From positions 1 to 20,222 of IMG/VR virus record IMGVR_UViG_3300030110_002260: a stretch of DNA of 20,222 nt. One strand, given 5' to 3'. Shown here piece after piece: positions 6,975 to 15,222 of the stretch. Both the position numbers and the translations under genes were made by a program. Each line of letters starts with the position of its first letter. Position 1 is the first letter of the stretch. Source of the DNA: a virus. Under the pieces are notes generated by a model. It was given only the letters and a program-made list of their open reading frames with translations. It was not told where the DNA came from and did not search any database.

Positions 6975-9900
6975 ATGGCTTTTGATAAATTTGGAAGACC
7001 TATAAGAACAGGTAAGTCAAAGAGCGAAGGGTTACCTATAGAGCTTGCAGAAGGCGTTGCCTCTGGTGTTATTGGCATAGGACAAGGAATCGGGGAACTT
7101 GGTGCTTCAGCCGTGGACCTTGTTGCTGGATCAAACTATTCTTCAGCCATAACAGACGCAGCTGAAGAGTTAAGAGAAAGTTTAGGCATAGACCCTGTGG
7201 GTTTTGCTGGTAAGGGTGCAGAAGTCTTAACTCAATTTGTAGTTCCCGGGGTAGCTGCGGCAAGAACTGTTGGAGCTGCTACCAAAGCGGCACGAAAAGC
7301 TAAAGGTTTATCTGAAGATTTAAAAGATTTTACAGCAGCTGAAAAGTTTGGGTATTATGCAAAGGAACTCGGTGCTGCCGCCGGGGTAGACGCTGCTGTT
7401 TCTACAGATGGCATGACAACAATAGGTGATTTTTTTGGTGGTGGACCCACAGCCTCGGATCAAACCATTGGATTAGACGGACGTGCAGAAGCTTTACGAA
7501 GAATAAAAAACAAACTTAAAATAGGAGCAGAAGCAGGAGTTGTTGGTGGTGTTCTTACGGGTGCTGTTGTTGGGGCAAAAGGTGCCGTTGGCTCTACTAA
7601 GATACAAGAAAAATTAAAACAGTTAGAACAAGACAGAATTTTTGGACAAGGTACAGACAGAGAATTAACAAAAGGACAAAAACTTTTTGCAGATGTTTTG
7701 GCTGGTTTTAGATACAGATCTTTTTTACCTGAAGCTATATCAAATAAAAGACTTATGACTTCGGGCATTGTTCAAAATGATGTAATGGTAGCTGAAAACT
7801 TACTCAATAAGTTTGATAAAAATTTATCATCTGCTTTTAATAATTTATCTGGGGAGCCTTTAAAAAACCGTCGTGTACAAGAATTAAATAAAATTATGGA
7901 TTATCTTACATCAGCTCCTACGAAAGACGAGCTCGATAAAGGCATAACAAAAGAAATTTTTAAAAGATCTAAACTAAAAGACATAAATCCTAAGTTAAGA
8001 AAAGACGCAAATGATATGAGGAATCATATTGATAAATTAAGTGATAATATTTTAAATAGTCATTTTTTAAAGTATAATGATTTTACAAACACAAAAACAG
8101 GGAAAAAACAATTAGAAGAAACTATAACAGCTAACCTCAATACTTATGTTCGTAGAAGATATAGAGCTCTTGAAAACGCTAATTATGTTCCTGATGAAGC
8201 GACAGAAAAAGTAGTGGATACTTTTTTTAAAACAAAAGAAGGTAAAAGATTTGCTGCTCAAATGTTTACGAAGGCAAGAGGCAATCCAGATATACCTGGA
8301 GGCAACTATCTTTCTGATCAAAAGATGAAAGACTTAGGACTTGTTGAGGTAGATAATGAAATTCGTTTTGCAGGGGATGTTTCAGACGAGGCAGCAGCTG
8401 AAGCTAGAAAACTTACTTTAAATAAATATAAAAATTTAAAAAATAGAAAACACAAAGGAGGTCGTGTCGCTGTGGACAGGCTTAACACGGGTATGTTTAT
8501 AGATCGTGAAAATATTCCCCCTGCGATTAGACAACTACTTGGAGAGGTAGACGATCCAAGAGAGGCATACCTTGGAACGATTGCAGACTTATCTGAGTTT
8601 AAAGCTATTGATGATTACTTTGGTGTAACAAGAGAACTTGCTGATGCCAATCCAGAAACAATCGGAAAGTACTTTATGAACCCAGAACGGTTTAGTGAAG
8701 ATCAAATAAAATCTCTTGTAGATTCTGGAAACTATGTTCAGCTTGGTTCAAAGAATGGCAAAAGTCATATAGATCGAGGGGATGATGTGGCTGTTGACGA
8801 ACCTATAGATCAGTCTGGATGGGGAGCATTGCACGGTTATATTGTTCCAGAATCAATTTACTCTAATTTAACAAGGAGTGTTTTAAACGAAGACAATGTT
8901 GTTTCGGCTGGAGTATCTCGATTATATGGGGCATTTTTAAGAGCAAAGGGTGCGTCTCAATATTCTAAAACAGTTCTATCTCCAATAACACAAATAAGAA
9001 ATTTTACTACAGCTTCTTTGTTTGCTGTTGCTAATGGTAACATTGGTTCTGGTATGGGGGGTAGTCTTGCAAACTCTATAGATGCTGTGCGTCAAAACAT
9101 TAGAGGAAACTTCACTGATGAAAAAGTTTTAGATTATCTTCAAGATGCTCAAAGTCGTGGGGTGTTAGGAACACAAGCAGAGCTTAGAGAAATACAAGAT
9201 CTTATTAGTCAAGGAGCAGGAATAGGAGCAGATTTTAAACCCGCTAAAACGGGAGGTGCTGCTCTTGTACAAGACATACCTTTTGCCGGAGAGAAACTTG
9301 GAACTTTACTTGAAAAAAGTAAACTTGCTCAAGGTGGCGGTAAAGTTTTTAAATTTATGGAAAAAGCATATCAAGGATCTGATGACATTTGGAAGCTACA
9401 TTCTTATGAATTTGAACAAAAAAGGTTAATTAATTCTTTACGGGCTGCAACAGATGAACAAAAGTTTTTTCATCTTACTAAAAACGGTACGGATATGTCC
9501 TTGGAAGCATATCAAAAATGGGCAAAAAATGGAGGTCGTATAGACGATGGCAGAGTTACAAATTTAAAGCCCGAAATTATAGATGAGTTAATTAAAGATC
9601 GTGCTGCTCAAATTGTTAGGGATACTGTGCCTAATTACAATAAAGCCCCTGATGTTCTCAAAGCAGCTAGAAAAGTTCCGGTTGGTAACTTTATAACTTT
9701 TCCTTATGAAATATGGAGAACGAGTTCTCACATTATAAAACAAGCATTAGAGGACATTAGATCTCCAATTAAAGAAGTTCAAGACGAAGGTCGTAAAAGA
9801 CTTATTTCTTTTATTGGAACAACAGCTGTTCTTCCAGGGGCTCTCTCTACCTTTGCGTATAGTGTTAGTGGAGTTGACCGAGATCAAATGAAAGCATATC

Positions 9901-11108
9901 AAAGATCCTTTGGTGCAACGTGGGAAAAGAACTCACTTCTTATTCCTTTATCCATAGCCAAGGACGGTAATTTAAGTTACATAAATTTTAGTTTGTCAAA
10001 CCCTTATGATACAGTTTCTCGAATGGGTTACGCTGCTCTTAATGCTATAGAAACAGGTGCTACATTAAATCAATCTGTTCCTGATATAATGGGAAACATT
10101 ATGTTTCAAAGCACAAGAGAACTTGCCGAACCTTTCCTTAGTCAATCTATGGTTGCAGAGGCGTTGTTAGATGTAACCGCAAGAGAAGGTCGAACTCAAA
10201 CAGGAGCAGAGATATTTAATCCACAGGACACAAGATTTAATAAAATGGCGAAAGCTCACCTTCATGTTCTTGACACCATTCTTCCAAACTTAATACCTCT
10301 TGAAGTCAGTGGAGGTGAACTTCAACTTAGTCGTTTTGCTCGAGCAGGTCTTGGTTCTTTTGGAGTTGTAAGTGACACAGATAAGTTTGGAAGAGAGAGA
10401 TCTATTGGTGGAACACAAGAAAAGTTTTTTGCAGATGGAGAATTGTTTCGGCTTACGGGATTTAGTTCGAGAGAATTTAATATTAAAAAAGGTACACAAT
10501 TTAAAGGACGAGAACATCAACGAGCACAAAGAGATTCTCGAAGATTGTTTAACAGGTATACTGATGATGAAAATGCAAACGCAAATACTTTTGTTGAAGG
10601 GTATCAATATGGAAATGAAAGAAAGTTTGCAAACGATAAAAAGTTTTATCAAGCGATACAAGATTTAAAAACTTTAGGTTTATCGGAGCCTGAAATAAAA
10701 AAAATATTAAAACAAAACGCTATGTTAACCGGGGACGTAAAAGAAATATTTAAAGGAAAGTTCACACCGTTTAACATTACAGATGATAACATAAGAAAGA
10801 TGAAACAAGCTGGCACTTATGATATATTTCCAACATCAATTATAAACGAAATGTCAAACACGTTTAAGAATTTAAGTTACGAAGATGTAAGCTCTACACC
10901 TACCCGAACACAATCACCTGGTGCGGCTGGTGCTTTAAGTAGCTTGGTAGAGAACATACAAAACATTGTACCTCCAGCCGCTGCTGCAACCACCACGCCA
11001 GGAGTTAGGCCACAGTTTACAACACCTCAAAGTAACATTGATCCTCAGTCCTTGGCTGGATCTAATTTAGCGACTCAAGAGATTGCTCGTCGTCAATCTC
11101 CTTCATAG
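6975..11108 (+). CDS. Giant putative internal virion (DNA ejection) protein (1377 aa)
   Basis: The start ATG follows GAGGAG with a five-base spacer, 12 bases after the previous gene. The N-terminus (~25-50, GVASGVIGIGQGIGELGASA) and residues ~180-205 (AGVVGGVLTGAVVGAKGAVG) are Gly/Ala-rich hydrophobic segments of glycine-zipper type. The middle (~230-500) is Lys/Asn/Leu-rich and helical. Around residues 900-965 there is GNFITFPYEIWRTSSHIIKQ followed by a hydrophobic stretch (FIGTTAVLPGALSTFAYSVS). The final ~70 residues are Pro/Thr/Ala-rich and end LATQEIARRQSPS. A single very long helical protein at the end of the virion block fits the T7 gp16-type ejected protein class. I see no transglycosylase signature, so any cell-wall activity is unproven. 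It could also be a polyvalent protein delivered to the host. Its end overlaps the opposing operon by 47 bases. Confidence 0.7.
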   Translation: MAFDKFGRPIRTGKSKSEGLPIELAEGVASGVIGIGQGIGELGASAVDLVAGSNYSSAITDAAEELRESLGIDPVGFAGKGAEVLTQFVVPGVAAARTVGAATKAARKAKGLSEDLKDFTAAEKFGYYAKELGAAAGVDAAVSTDGMTTIGDFFGGGPTASDQTIGLDGRAEALRRIKNKLKIGAEAGVVGGVLTGAVVGAKGAVGSTKIQEKLKQLEQDRIFGQGTDRELTKGQKLFADVLAGFRYRSFLPEAISNKRLMTSGIVQNDVMVAENLLNKFDKNLSSAFNNLSGEPLKNRRVQELNKIMDYLTSAPTKDELDKGITKEIFKRSKLKDINPKLRKDANDMRNHIDKLSDNILNSHFLKYNDFTNTKTGKKQLEETITANLNTYVRRRYRALENANYVPDEATEKVVDTFFKTKEGKRFAAQMFTKARGNPDIPGGNYLSDQKMKDLGLVEVDNEIRFAGDVSDEAAAEARKLTLNKYKNLKNRKHKGGRVAVDRLNTGMFIDRENIPPAIRQLLGEVDDPREAYLGTIADLSEFKAIDDYFGVTRELADANPETIGKYFMNPERFSEDQIKSLVDSGNYVQLGSKNGKSHIDRGDDVAVDEPIDQSGWGALHGYIVPESIYSNLTRSVLNEDNVVSAGVSRLYGAFLRAKGASQYSKTVLSPITQIRNFTTASLFAVANGNIGSGMGGSLANSIDAVRQNIRGNFTDEKVLDYLQDAQSRGVLGTQAELREIQDLISQGAGIGADFKPAKTGGAALVQDIPFAGEKLGTLLEKSKLAQGGGKVFKFMEKAYQGSDDIWKLHSYEFEQKRLINSLRAATDEQKFFHLTKNGTDMSLEAYQKWAKNGGRIDDGRVTNLKPEIIDELIKDRAAQIVRDTVPNYNKAPDVLKAARKVPVGNFITFPYEIWRTSSHIIKQALEDIRSPIKEVQDEGRKRLISFIGTTAVLPGALSTFAYSVSGVDRDQMKAYQRSFGATWEKNSLLIPLSIAKDGNLSYINFSLSNPYDTVSRMGYAALNAIETGATLNQSVPDIMGNIMFQSTRELAEPFLSQSMVAEALLDVTAREGRTQTGAEIFNPQDTRFNKMAKAHLHVLDTILPNLIPLEVSGGELQLSRFARAGLGSFGVVSDTDKFGRERSIGGTQEKFFADGELFRLTGFSSREFNIKKGTQFKGREHQRAQRDSRRLFNRYTDDENANANTFVEGYQYGNERKFANDKKFYQAIQDLKTLGLSEPEIKKILKQNAMLTGDVKEIFKGKFTPFNITDDNIRKMKQAGTYDIFPTSIINEMSNTFKNLSYEDVSSTPTRTQSPGAAGALSSLVENIQNIVPPAAAATTTPGVRPQFTTPQSNIDPQSLAGSNLATQEIARRQSPS

Positions 11109-11319
11109 ATCTTTGCCATACGAAAACAGGAGTAAGTTTTCCAACGTAAGATCCTAAGGTATTAAACGAAAAATAATCTAAAGCCTCATCAGGGTCCATG
11201 TCATGATCTCTAACAAGGATCTCTATGCACTTCTCTGCATCGTAAACAATAACATCCTCACTGCCACATCTACTTCCAATGCCTATAACAGCATCGTCAA
11301 ATCCATCTGCCTTTAACAC
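11062..11319 (-). CDS. Small hypothetical protein ending the replication operon (85 aa, GTG start)
   Basis: I chose the GTG at 11319: it shares one base with the polymerase stop (TAGTG) and has GGGGAG nine bases upstream, mirroring the TAATG couplings elsewhere. A TTG at 11337 would add six residues but has no such site. The protein reads LKADGFDDAVIGIGSRCG near the start and DEALDYFSFNTLGSYVGKLT at residues ~51-70, features I associate with a small conserved protein of many tailed phages with no known role. It is acidic, soluble and lacks a signal peptide. Its last 47 bases overlap the 3' end of the giant ejection gene on the other strand. Confidence 0.82.
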   Translation of the reverse strand: MLKADGFDDAVIGIGSRCGSEDVIVYDAEKCIEILVRDHDMDPDEALDYFSFNTLGSYVGKLTPVFVWQRSMKEIDDEQSLESLN

Positions 11320-13235
11320 TATCCTACTTCTCCCCAATTATCTCCGAGCTCCTCATCAACTTTAGAAGGGACCTTTAGAATATCATTAAGTCCATTCTCC
11401 ATCAACTCTGTTATTCGAGATGCCTGTTCTTTATCTTTTACAGAAAAACACAATTCATCATGAACCGTGAGCATAGGAACAAGACCCTCGTCGTAACAAT
11501 CCTTCATGGCTTTCTTTGTTTGATCTGCGGCAGACCCTTGTATAAGTTTGTTTAAAGCCTTGTAAGTAAACGCCCTTCTTAGACTCATGCCGTGTTCCTT
11601 CTGTGCTTGTTCCAAAGGTAAGGGTTTGTTGTATTCGTAGGTCCTTGGTTCCCATAAATGAAACCTACACTTACGCCCAAGTAACGTGCGTATAACTCCG
11701 TGGTTCTGTGCCTGGGAACTCGCCACGTCTGCCAGTCCTTTAACAAAGGGAACTTTTGTACGATGGGTGTCAAGTAATTCTTTTGCATCGTCCGGTGCAA
11801 TCGACAACTGATTCGCAAGTTTAGCTTTACCCATGCCATACATAATACCAAGGTTCACGGTCTTCGCTTCTTTTCTACTTATACCTGCAAAGTCTGCCAC
11901 CATCTGGTGCAAGTCAACGTCTCCCTTATGGTACTCTTCTACAATCTCATCGATCATATCATGACGACCAGCCACGCTTTTAGGTAGGCTGGCAGCAAAG
12001 TGAACCAAGAGCCTCGGTTCTTGACTTGAGTAATCAAAGGACCCCCACTTCTCTCCCTCCTCTGGTATAAACAAACCACGAATCATCTTCTTTATTTCAG
12101 GATCACGAGCCGGGATCTGTTGCAAGTTAGGATTAGAAGAAGAAAACCTACCTGTTACTGTGCCCCCATCATCAGAACGAAGCTGGTGAAATTCTGTATG
12201 TATTCTACCTTTGTGATTGTGACGAAGGATTGTTTCTATAAACGTACCATCTGCCTTATCAAACTCTCTTAGCTTAACTAACGCTTGGCACACTTCATGG
12301 GGGTGAGCATTAAGATATTGTTTTGTAAAAGATGGTGAGCCAGCCTCTGTCTTTGGATACTTTAGGTTCAAAGCCTCAAACATTTTTCTAACGGAAGCAC
12401 TTGCCCAGGGGTCTACGTCCACACTGGACTTATCTTTTATAAATGCTTTCAACTCCTTAGTCTTTTTTTGTAATCCCTTCTTAACCCTATCGGCCTTGTC
12501 GAGATCAACTCTTACACCGTTTGTTCTCATGTCCAACATCAAAGGAATTAAGGAAGTCTCAAGATTAAAGATAGACCAGAGATCCTGTGTATCGAGCTCA
12601 ATCTTCATTCGCTCCCACAACCGTAAGGTCATGACTGCATCTTGCTCGGCATAAGCACCAACATACTTGGGGGGCAGTCTCCACATCTCGGCCTTTGGAT
12701 CTATGCCCCAGTCCTTTGCAGCTGCCCGAAGCATCTTCTCGTCCTTACGCATATCAATGTAATCACGAGATACATTATTAAGGCTGTAAGAAAAACGGTT
12801 CTCGTTTACAACAGGGGCGGCAATCATGGTATCGATTATCTGTCCTTGAACCTCGATCCCTTCAGCCCGAAGCCACCCGGCATCATAGGTTGCATTGTGC
12901 ATAATCTTTTTTATATGCGGTGTTTCCATCTGTGCCTTCAGCCATTTCATTGTGATCTTTGGATCTAAGTTGTGTCCGTTCTCATGGCGTATGGGAAAGT
13001 ACCCTTGATAATCCCCGGCGGCTACAGCAACACCAACAATGTAGCCATCGTTTCTTACCCAGCCTGGACCAAGCGTTGTAATGTTTGGGTCTCTTGTTTC
13101 AAGATCAACGGCTATCTGTTTGTATTGTGTTAAGTCTGGGTACTCACTTGGTATATTCCAATCAGGTTCCAAGTAATCCATTTCCATACGTTCAAAAAAG
13201 TTGACCGTACTTTTATCATTTCTATTTCTCGCCAT
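11319..13235 (-). CDS. polA: Family A DNA polymerase with 3'-5' exonuclease (638 aa)
   Basis: This is the replicative or repair polymerase of the phage. The exonuclease motifs are DLET (D44, E46), HNATYDAGWL (D118) and YAEQD (Y195, D199). The polymerase motifs are A, FDYSSQEPRLL with D401; B, RKEAKTVNLGIMYG with R454, K458 and Y466; and C, VHDE with D593. All catalytic residues are present, and there is no 5' nuclease domain, as usual for phage enzymes. The position matching E. coli Phe762 is Leu462. No DnaJ-like CxxCxGxG insert is seen between the exonuclease and polymerase parts, unlike what is reported for phage HMO-2011. I chose ATG 13235 because GGGGAGG lies six bases upstream; an in-frame GTG at 13268 extends further into the upstream gene without a better site. 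It overlaps the DUF6378-like gene by 14 bases. Confidence 0.97.
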   Translation of the reverse strand: MARNRNDKSTVNFFERMEMDYLEPDWNIPSEYPDLTQYKQIAVDLETRDPNITTLGPGWVRNDGYIVGVAVAAGDYQGYFPIRHENGHNLDPKITMKWLKAQMETPHIKKIMHNATYDAGWLRAEGIEVQGQIIDTMIAAPVVNENRFSYSLNNVSRDYIDMRKDEKMLRAAAKDWGIDPKAEMWRLPPKYVGAYAEQDAVMTLRLWERMKIELDTQDLWSIFNLETSLIPLMLDMRTNGVRVDLDKADRVKKGLQKKTKELKAFIKDKSSVDVDPWASASVRKMFEALNLKYPKTEAGSPSFTKQYLNAHPHEVCQALVKLREFDKADGTFIETILRHNHKGRIHTEFHQLRSDDGGTVTGRFSSSNPNLQQIPARDPEIKKMIRGLFIPEEGEKWGSFDYSSQEPRLLVHFAASLPKSVAGRHDMIDEIVEEYHKGDVDLHQMVADFAGISRKEAKTVNLGIMYGMGKAKLANQLSIAPDDAKELLDTHRTKVPFVKGLADVASSQAQNHGVIRTLLGRKCRFHLWEPRTYEYNKPLPLEQAQKEHGMSLRRAFTYKALNKLIQGSAADQTKKAMKDCYDEGLVPMLTVHDELCFSVKDKEQASRITELMENGLNDILKVPSKVDEELGDNWGEVG

Positions 13236-13491
13236 GACATGCCTCCCCGAGAAGGGCACCATAGCCACAAATATCTATGGCACTATCCTCATGCGTTGGC
13301 GTTTCAATTAATCGGGAAAGTTTTACGGCAATCATACACATGTAAACTTGCTCAACAGTTACATCATGTCCTAGTAAAACCCTCCACATTTTAGCAATGC
13401 GTTCATGGTTAAGATACGCATCACCATAATCCTTGGCCCTTGGACCATTGATCATTCGCTCTGCCTCTTGTAGTATTTCATCTCTTTTCAT
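13222..13491 (-). CDS. DUF6378-like phage protein (89 aa)
   Basis: The sequence has INGPRAKDYGDAYLNHERIA, then KMWRVLLG, then VEQVYMCMIAVKLSRLIETP, and SAIDICGYGALLG. This matches my memory of the DUF6378 pattern: a DYGD loop, N-x-E-R-I-A-x-x-W, a helix with K-x-x-R, and D-x-x-GYG. The fold is likely all-helical and resembles that of nucleotide pyrophosphohydrolases in layout, but the metal-binding ExxE motifs of that group are not evident, so no reaction is assigned. The start overlaps the helicase stop by four bases (ATGA), and its end overlaps the polymerase start, placing it firmly in the replication operon. A nucleotide-metabolism or replication accessory role is an inference from context. 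Confidence 0.82.
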   Translation of the reverse strand: MKRDEILQEAERMINGPRAKDYGDAYLNHERIAKMWRVLLGHDVTVEQVYMCMIAVKLSRLIETPTHEDSAIDICGYGALLGEACHGEK

Positions 13492-15011
13492 ATTTCATAC
13501 CTGTATTTTTTATCTGTATCTACGATGTGTAGTGTCTTCCTTGCTCTGGTTATACCTACATAGAATGCTCGATGCTCGTCGTCTTGATTTTTTGTATTAA
13601 CGCAAGCGTATGTAGACCCAAGATACACGACACAGTTGTCGTCTTCCCCACCCTTCATGGCATGAAAGGTAGAAACTTTTATTCGTGGTGGTTTTGTAAT
13701 GTCCTCTCCTCTTCTCTCAAGTGCTCTTATATATAGTTTGTCATCAAACCCCATCTTAACAATGTCCATAGGCTCTCTATCTATTGGTGCAATCAAACCA
13801 AAGTCTGCAACCAGCTGATCATACCCCAACAGATCGTCGTCAGCAGCTGCATCTAACAGTGTTGTTGCTCCTCGCTTCACGACAGCGGCAGTCCCTTGCT
13901 TCGGTACGTTCCTATAAAACTTTCTTATCTGATCCATCGATACCCGGTTGCCGTCTTGTAGCTCCTCCCATGTCTCCATTGTTTCTGCAATCGCAGTGCT
14001 TAAAGAAGGGTGACCTTTATAACTGTAGAGATATCCATCGTCACGAAGCATGGACGCAAAGTCCCTTGCCATTTTATTTGTTCTTGCCATCAAGGTCCAC
14101 GAACCGTGGTTCAATGGTACATTATCAATGCTCATATGAAAGTGAACGGCACCCTCTTCTTTTGTTGGTTTAAATATCTTTGGCTTGCGTTTAAGGATAC
14201 GACGAACCACAGACTGTGATAAGGAATGTATACTCCGGGGCATACGATACGATTGATCTAAAACAATCACATTATCTGAACACTCCATAAATAAATTTAC
14301 ATCAACCCCGGTCCATCTATGAATAGCCTGGTCGTCATCCCCTGCAAAGACCACACGCTCTGCCGTTTCAGACATGTGATCAATCATGTTCCACTGCATG
14401 GGTGTTAAATCTTGAGCCTCATCAACAATCAATAGATCCAGAAAAGGAGGCGTTACTATTTCATACTTCTCTATAAGATCTGCAAAATCCATCTTGCTTG
14501 TTTCTTGTTTATACTTTTGTATCTCATTGTTTACCCGGACCAACATCCTATAGTTTATATCGTAGTCCTCTGACTCTTTAAACTCTTGCTCTAAAGGAAC
14601 ACACCTGTACCTTGCCTTGGTTATCATCCGTACATACTTACTGCCGTTGCCATCAAAGGTAGGAATAAGAATACCGTCGTCAGGAGACACGTTATCAACC
14701 CCATCAAAAATCATACCCAAGTTTTTACCAAGTTGTTTCCAATCATCCTTACCCAACATGTCTGTTGCCTGTAGTCCAAGCCCATGAAATGCAAGGGAAT
14801 GCATTGTCCTAAAGTATGGCATCTCTTTCTTTTCTAACTTAAACTCTGTACAAGCCCGGTCAACAGCTTCACCTATAGCTTTACGAGTAAAAGAAACAAA
14901 ACCTATCCTAGCCGGGGGTATCCCTTCCGCTAGTGCTTTTCTAACGTGATCTATTAAGGTATACGTCTTGCCGCAACCCGGAGGACCAAAGATAAGAGTA
15001 CTATTTTGCAT
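13488..15011 (-). CDS. UvrD/PcrA-like superfamily 1 DNA helicase (507 aa)
   Basis: This is an ATP-driven DNA-unwinding enzyme. Motifs in order are: I, GPPGCGKT (9-16); Ia, FVSFTRKA; II, DEAQD (197-201); III, GDDDQAI (224-230); IV, QSYRMP (253-258); V, STFHAMKGGE (447-456); and VI, VGITRARK (485-492). Motif order and the GDDDQAI and ITRARK forms identify the UvrD/Rep branch. At ~507 residues it is shorter than cellular UvrD (~720), so the 1B/2B insertions are reduced. I chose the ATG at 15011, with GGAG nine bases upstream; an in-frame GTG at 15026 would lie deeper in the upstream gene. It overlaps that gene by 11 bases and the next by 4. No DnaB-type helicase is seen in this window, so this may be the main fork helicase. 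Confidence 0.93.
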   Translation of the reverse strand: MQNSTLIFGPPGCGKTYTLIDHVRKALAEGIPPARIGFVSFTRKAIGEAVDRACTEFKLEKKEMPYFRTMHSLAFHGLGLQATDMLGKDDWKQLGKNLGMIFDGVDNVSPDDGILIPTFDGNGSKYVRMITKARYRCVPLEQEFKESEDYDINYRMLVRVNNEIQKYKQETSKMDFADLIEKYEIVTPPFLDLLIVDEAQDLTPMQWNMIDHMSETAERVVFAGDDDQAIHRWTGVDVNLFMECSDNVIVLDQSYRMPRSIHSLSQSVVRRILKRKPKIFKPTKEEGAVHFHMSIDNVPLNHGSWTLMARTNKMARDFASMLRDDGYLYSYKGHPSLSTAIAETMETWEELQDGNRVSMDQIRKFYRNVPKQGTAAVVKRGATTLLDAAADDDLLGYDQLVADFGLIAPIDREPMDIVKMGFDDKLYIRALERRGEDITKPPRIKVSTFHAMKGGEDDNCVVYLGSTYACVNTKNQDDEHRAFYVGITRARKTLHIVDTDKKYRYEI

Positions 15012-15222
15012 CCGTCTGTACTCCACGAGGACACTCGTCTAGCCACTCTTGTATCTTTTCCCTGTCCCACCTACTCGCACTACGCTTACCGTCGTCCTGG
15101 CCTAATATAATAGGCTCTGGAAACGTGCCGTCTTTAACATGTTCGTAGACCCAAGACCTGGATACACCAAGCCATTTTGTCACCTCTGATATTCTCATCA
15201 GATGTCTAGAAGGGTATGTCAT
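15001..15222 (-). CDS. AlpA/excisionase-like helix-turn-helix protein (73 aa)
   Basis: After a short lead the sequence reads MRISEVTKWLGVSRSWVYEH, then VKDGTFPEPIILG and SRWDREKIQEWL. This is the compact winged helix-turn-helix pattern of AlpA-type regulators and excisionases, which bind DNA as small dimers. The start at 15222 has a perfect AAGGAG seven bases upstream, inside the end of the primase gene, and overlaps it by 17 bases. No integrase is visible, so a role as transcriptional regulator or replication/architectural factor is more likely than excision. The face-to-face promoter region at 18254-18313 is one conceivable target, which is speculation. Confidence 0.88.
   Translation of the reverse strand: MTYPSRHLMRISEVTKWLGVSRSWVYEHVKDGTFPEPIILGQDDGKRSASRWDREKIQEWLDECPRGVQTDAK

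Noticed and set aside
10290-10668. Overlapping + and - strand frames of 98 and 123 codons inside the giant gene
   Set aside because: They are composition shadows of an AT-rich coding region, with no ribosome-binding site and no recognisable sequence.
12300-12700. DnaJ-like zinc insertion between exonuclease and polymerase domains, as reported for phage HMO-2011
   Set aside because: No CxxCxGxG repeats are present in the corresponding region of this polymerase.
11319-13268. Longer polymerase with GTG start at 13268
   Set aside because: The ATG at 13235 has GGGGAGG at ideal spacing; the extension lies inside the preceding gene and adds 11 residues without family support.
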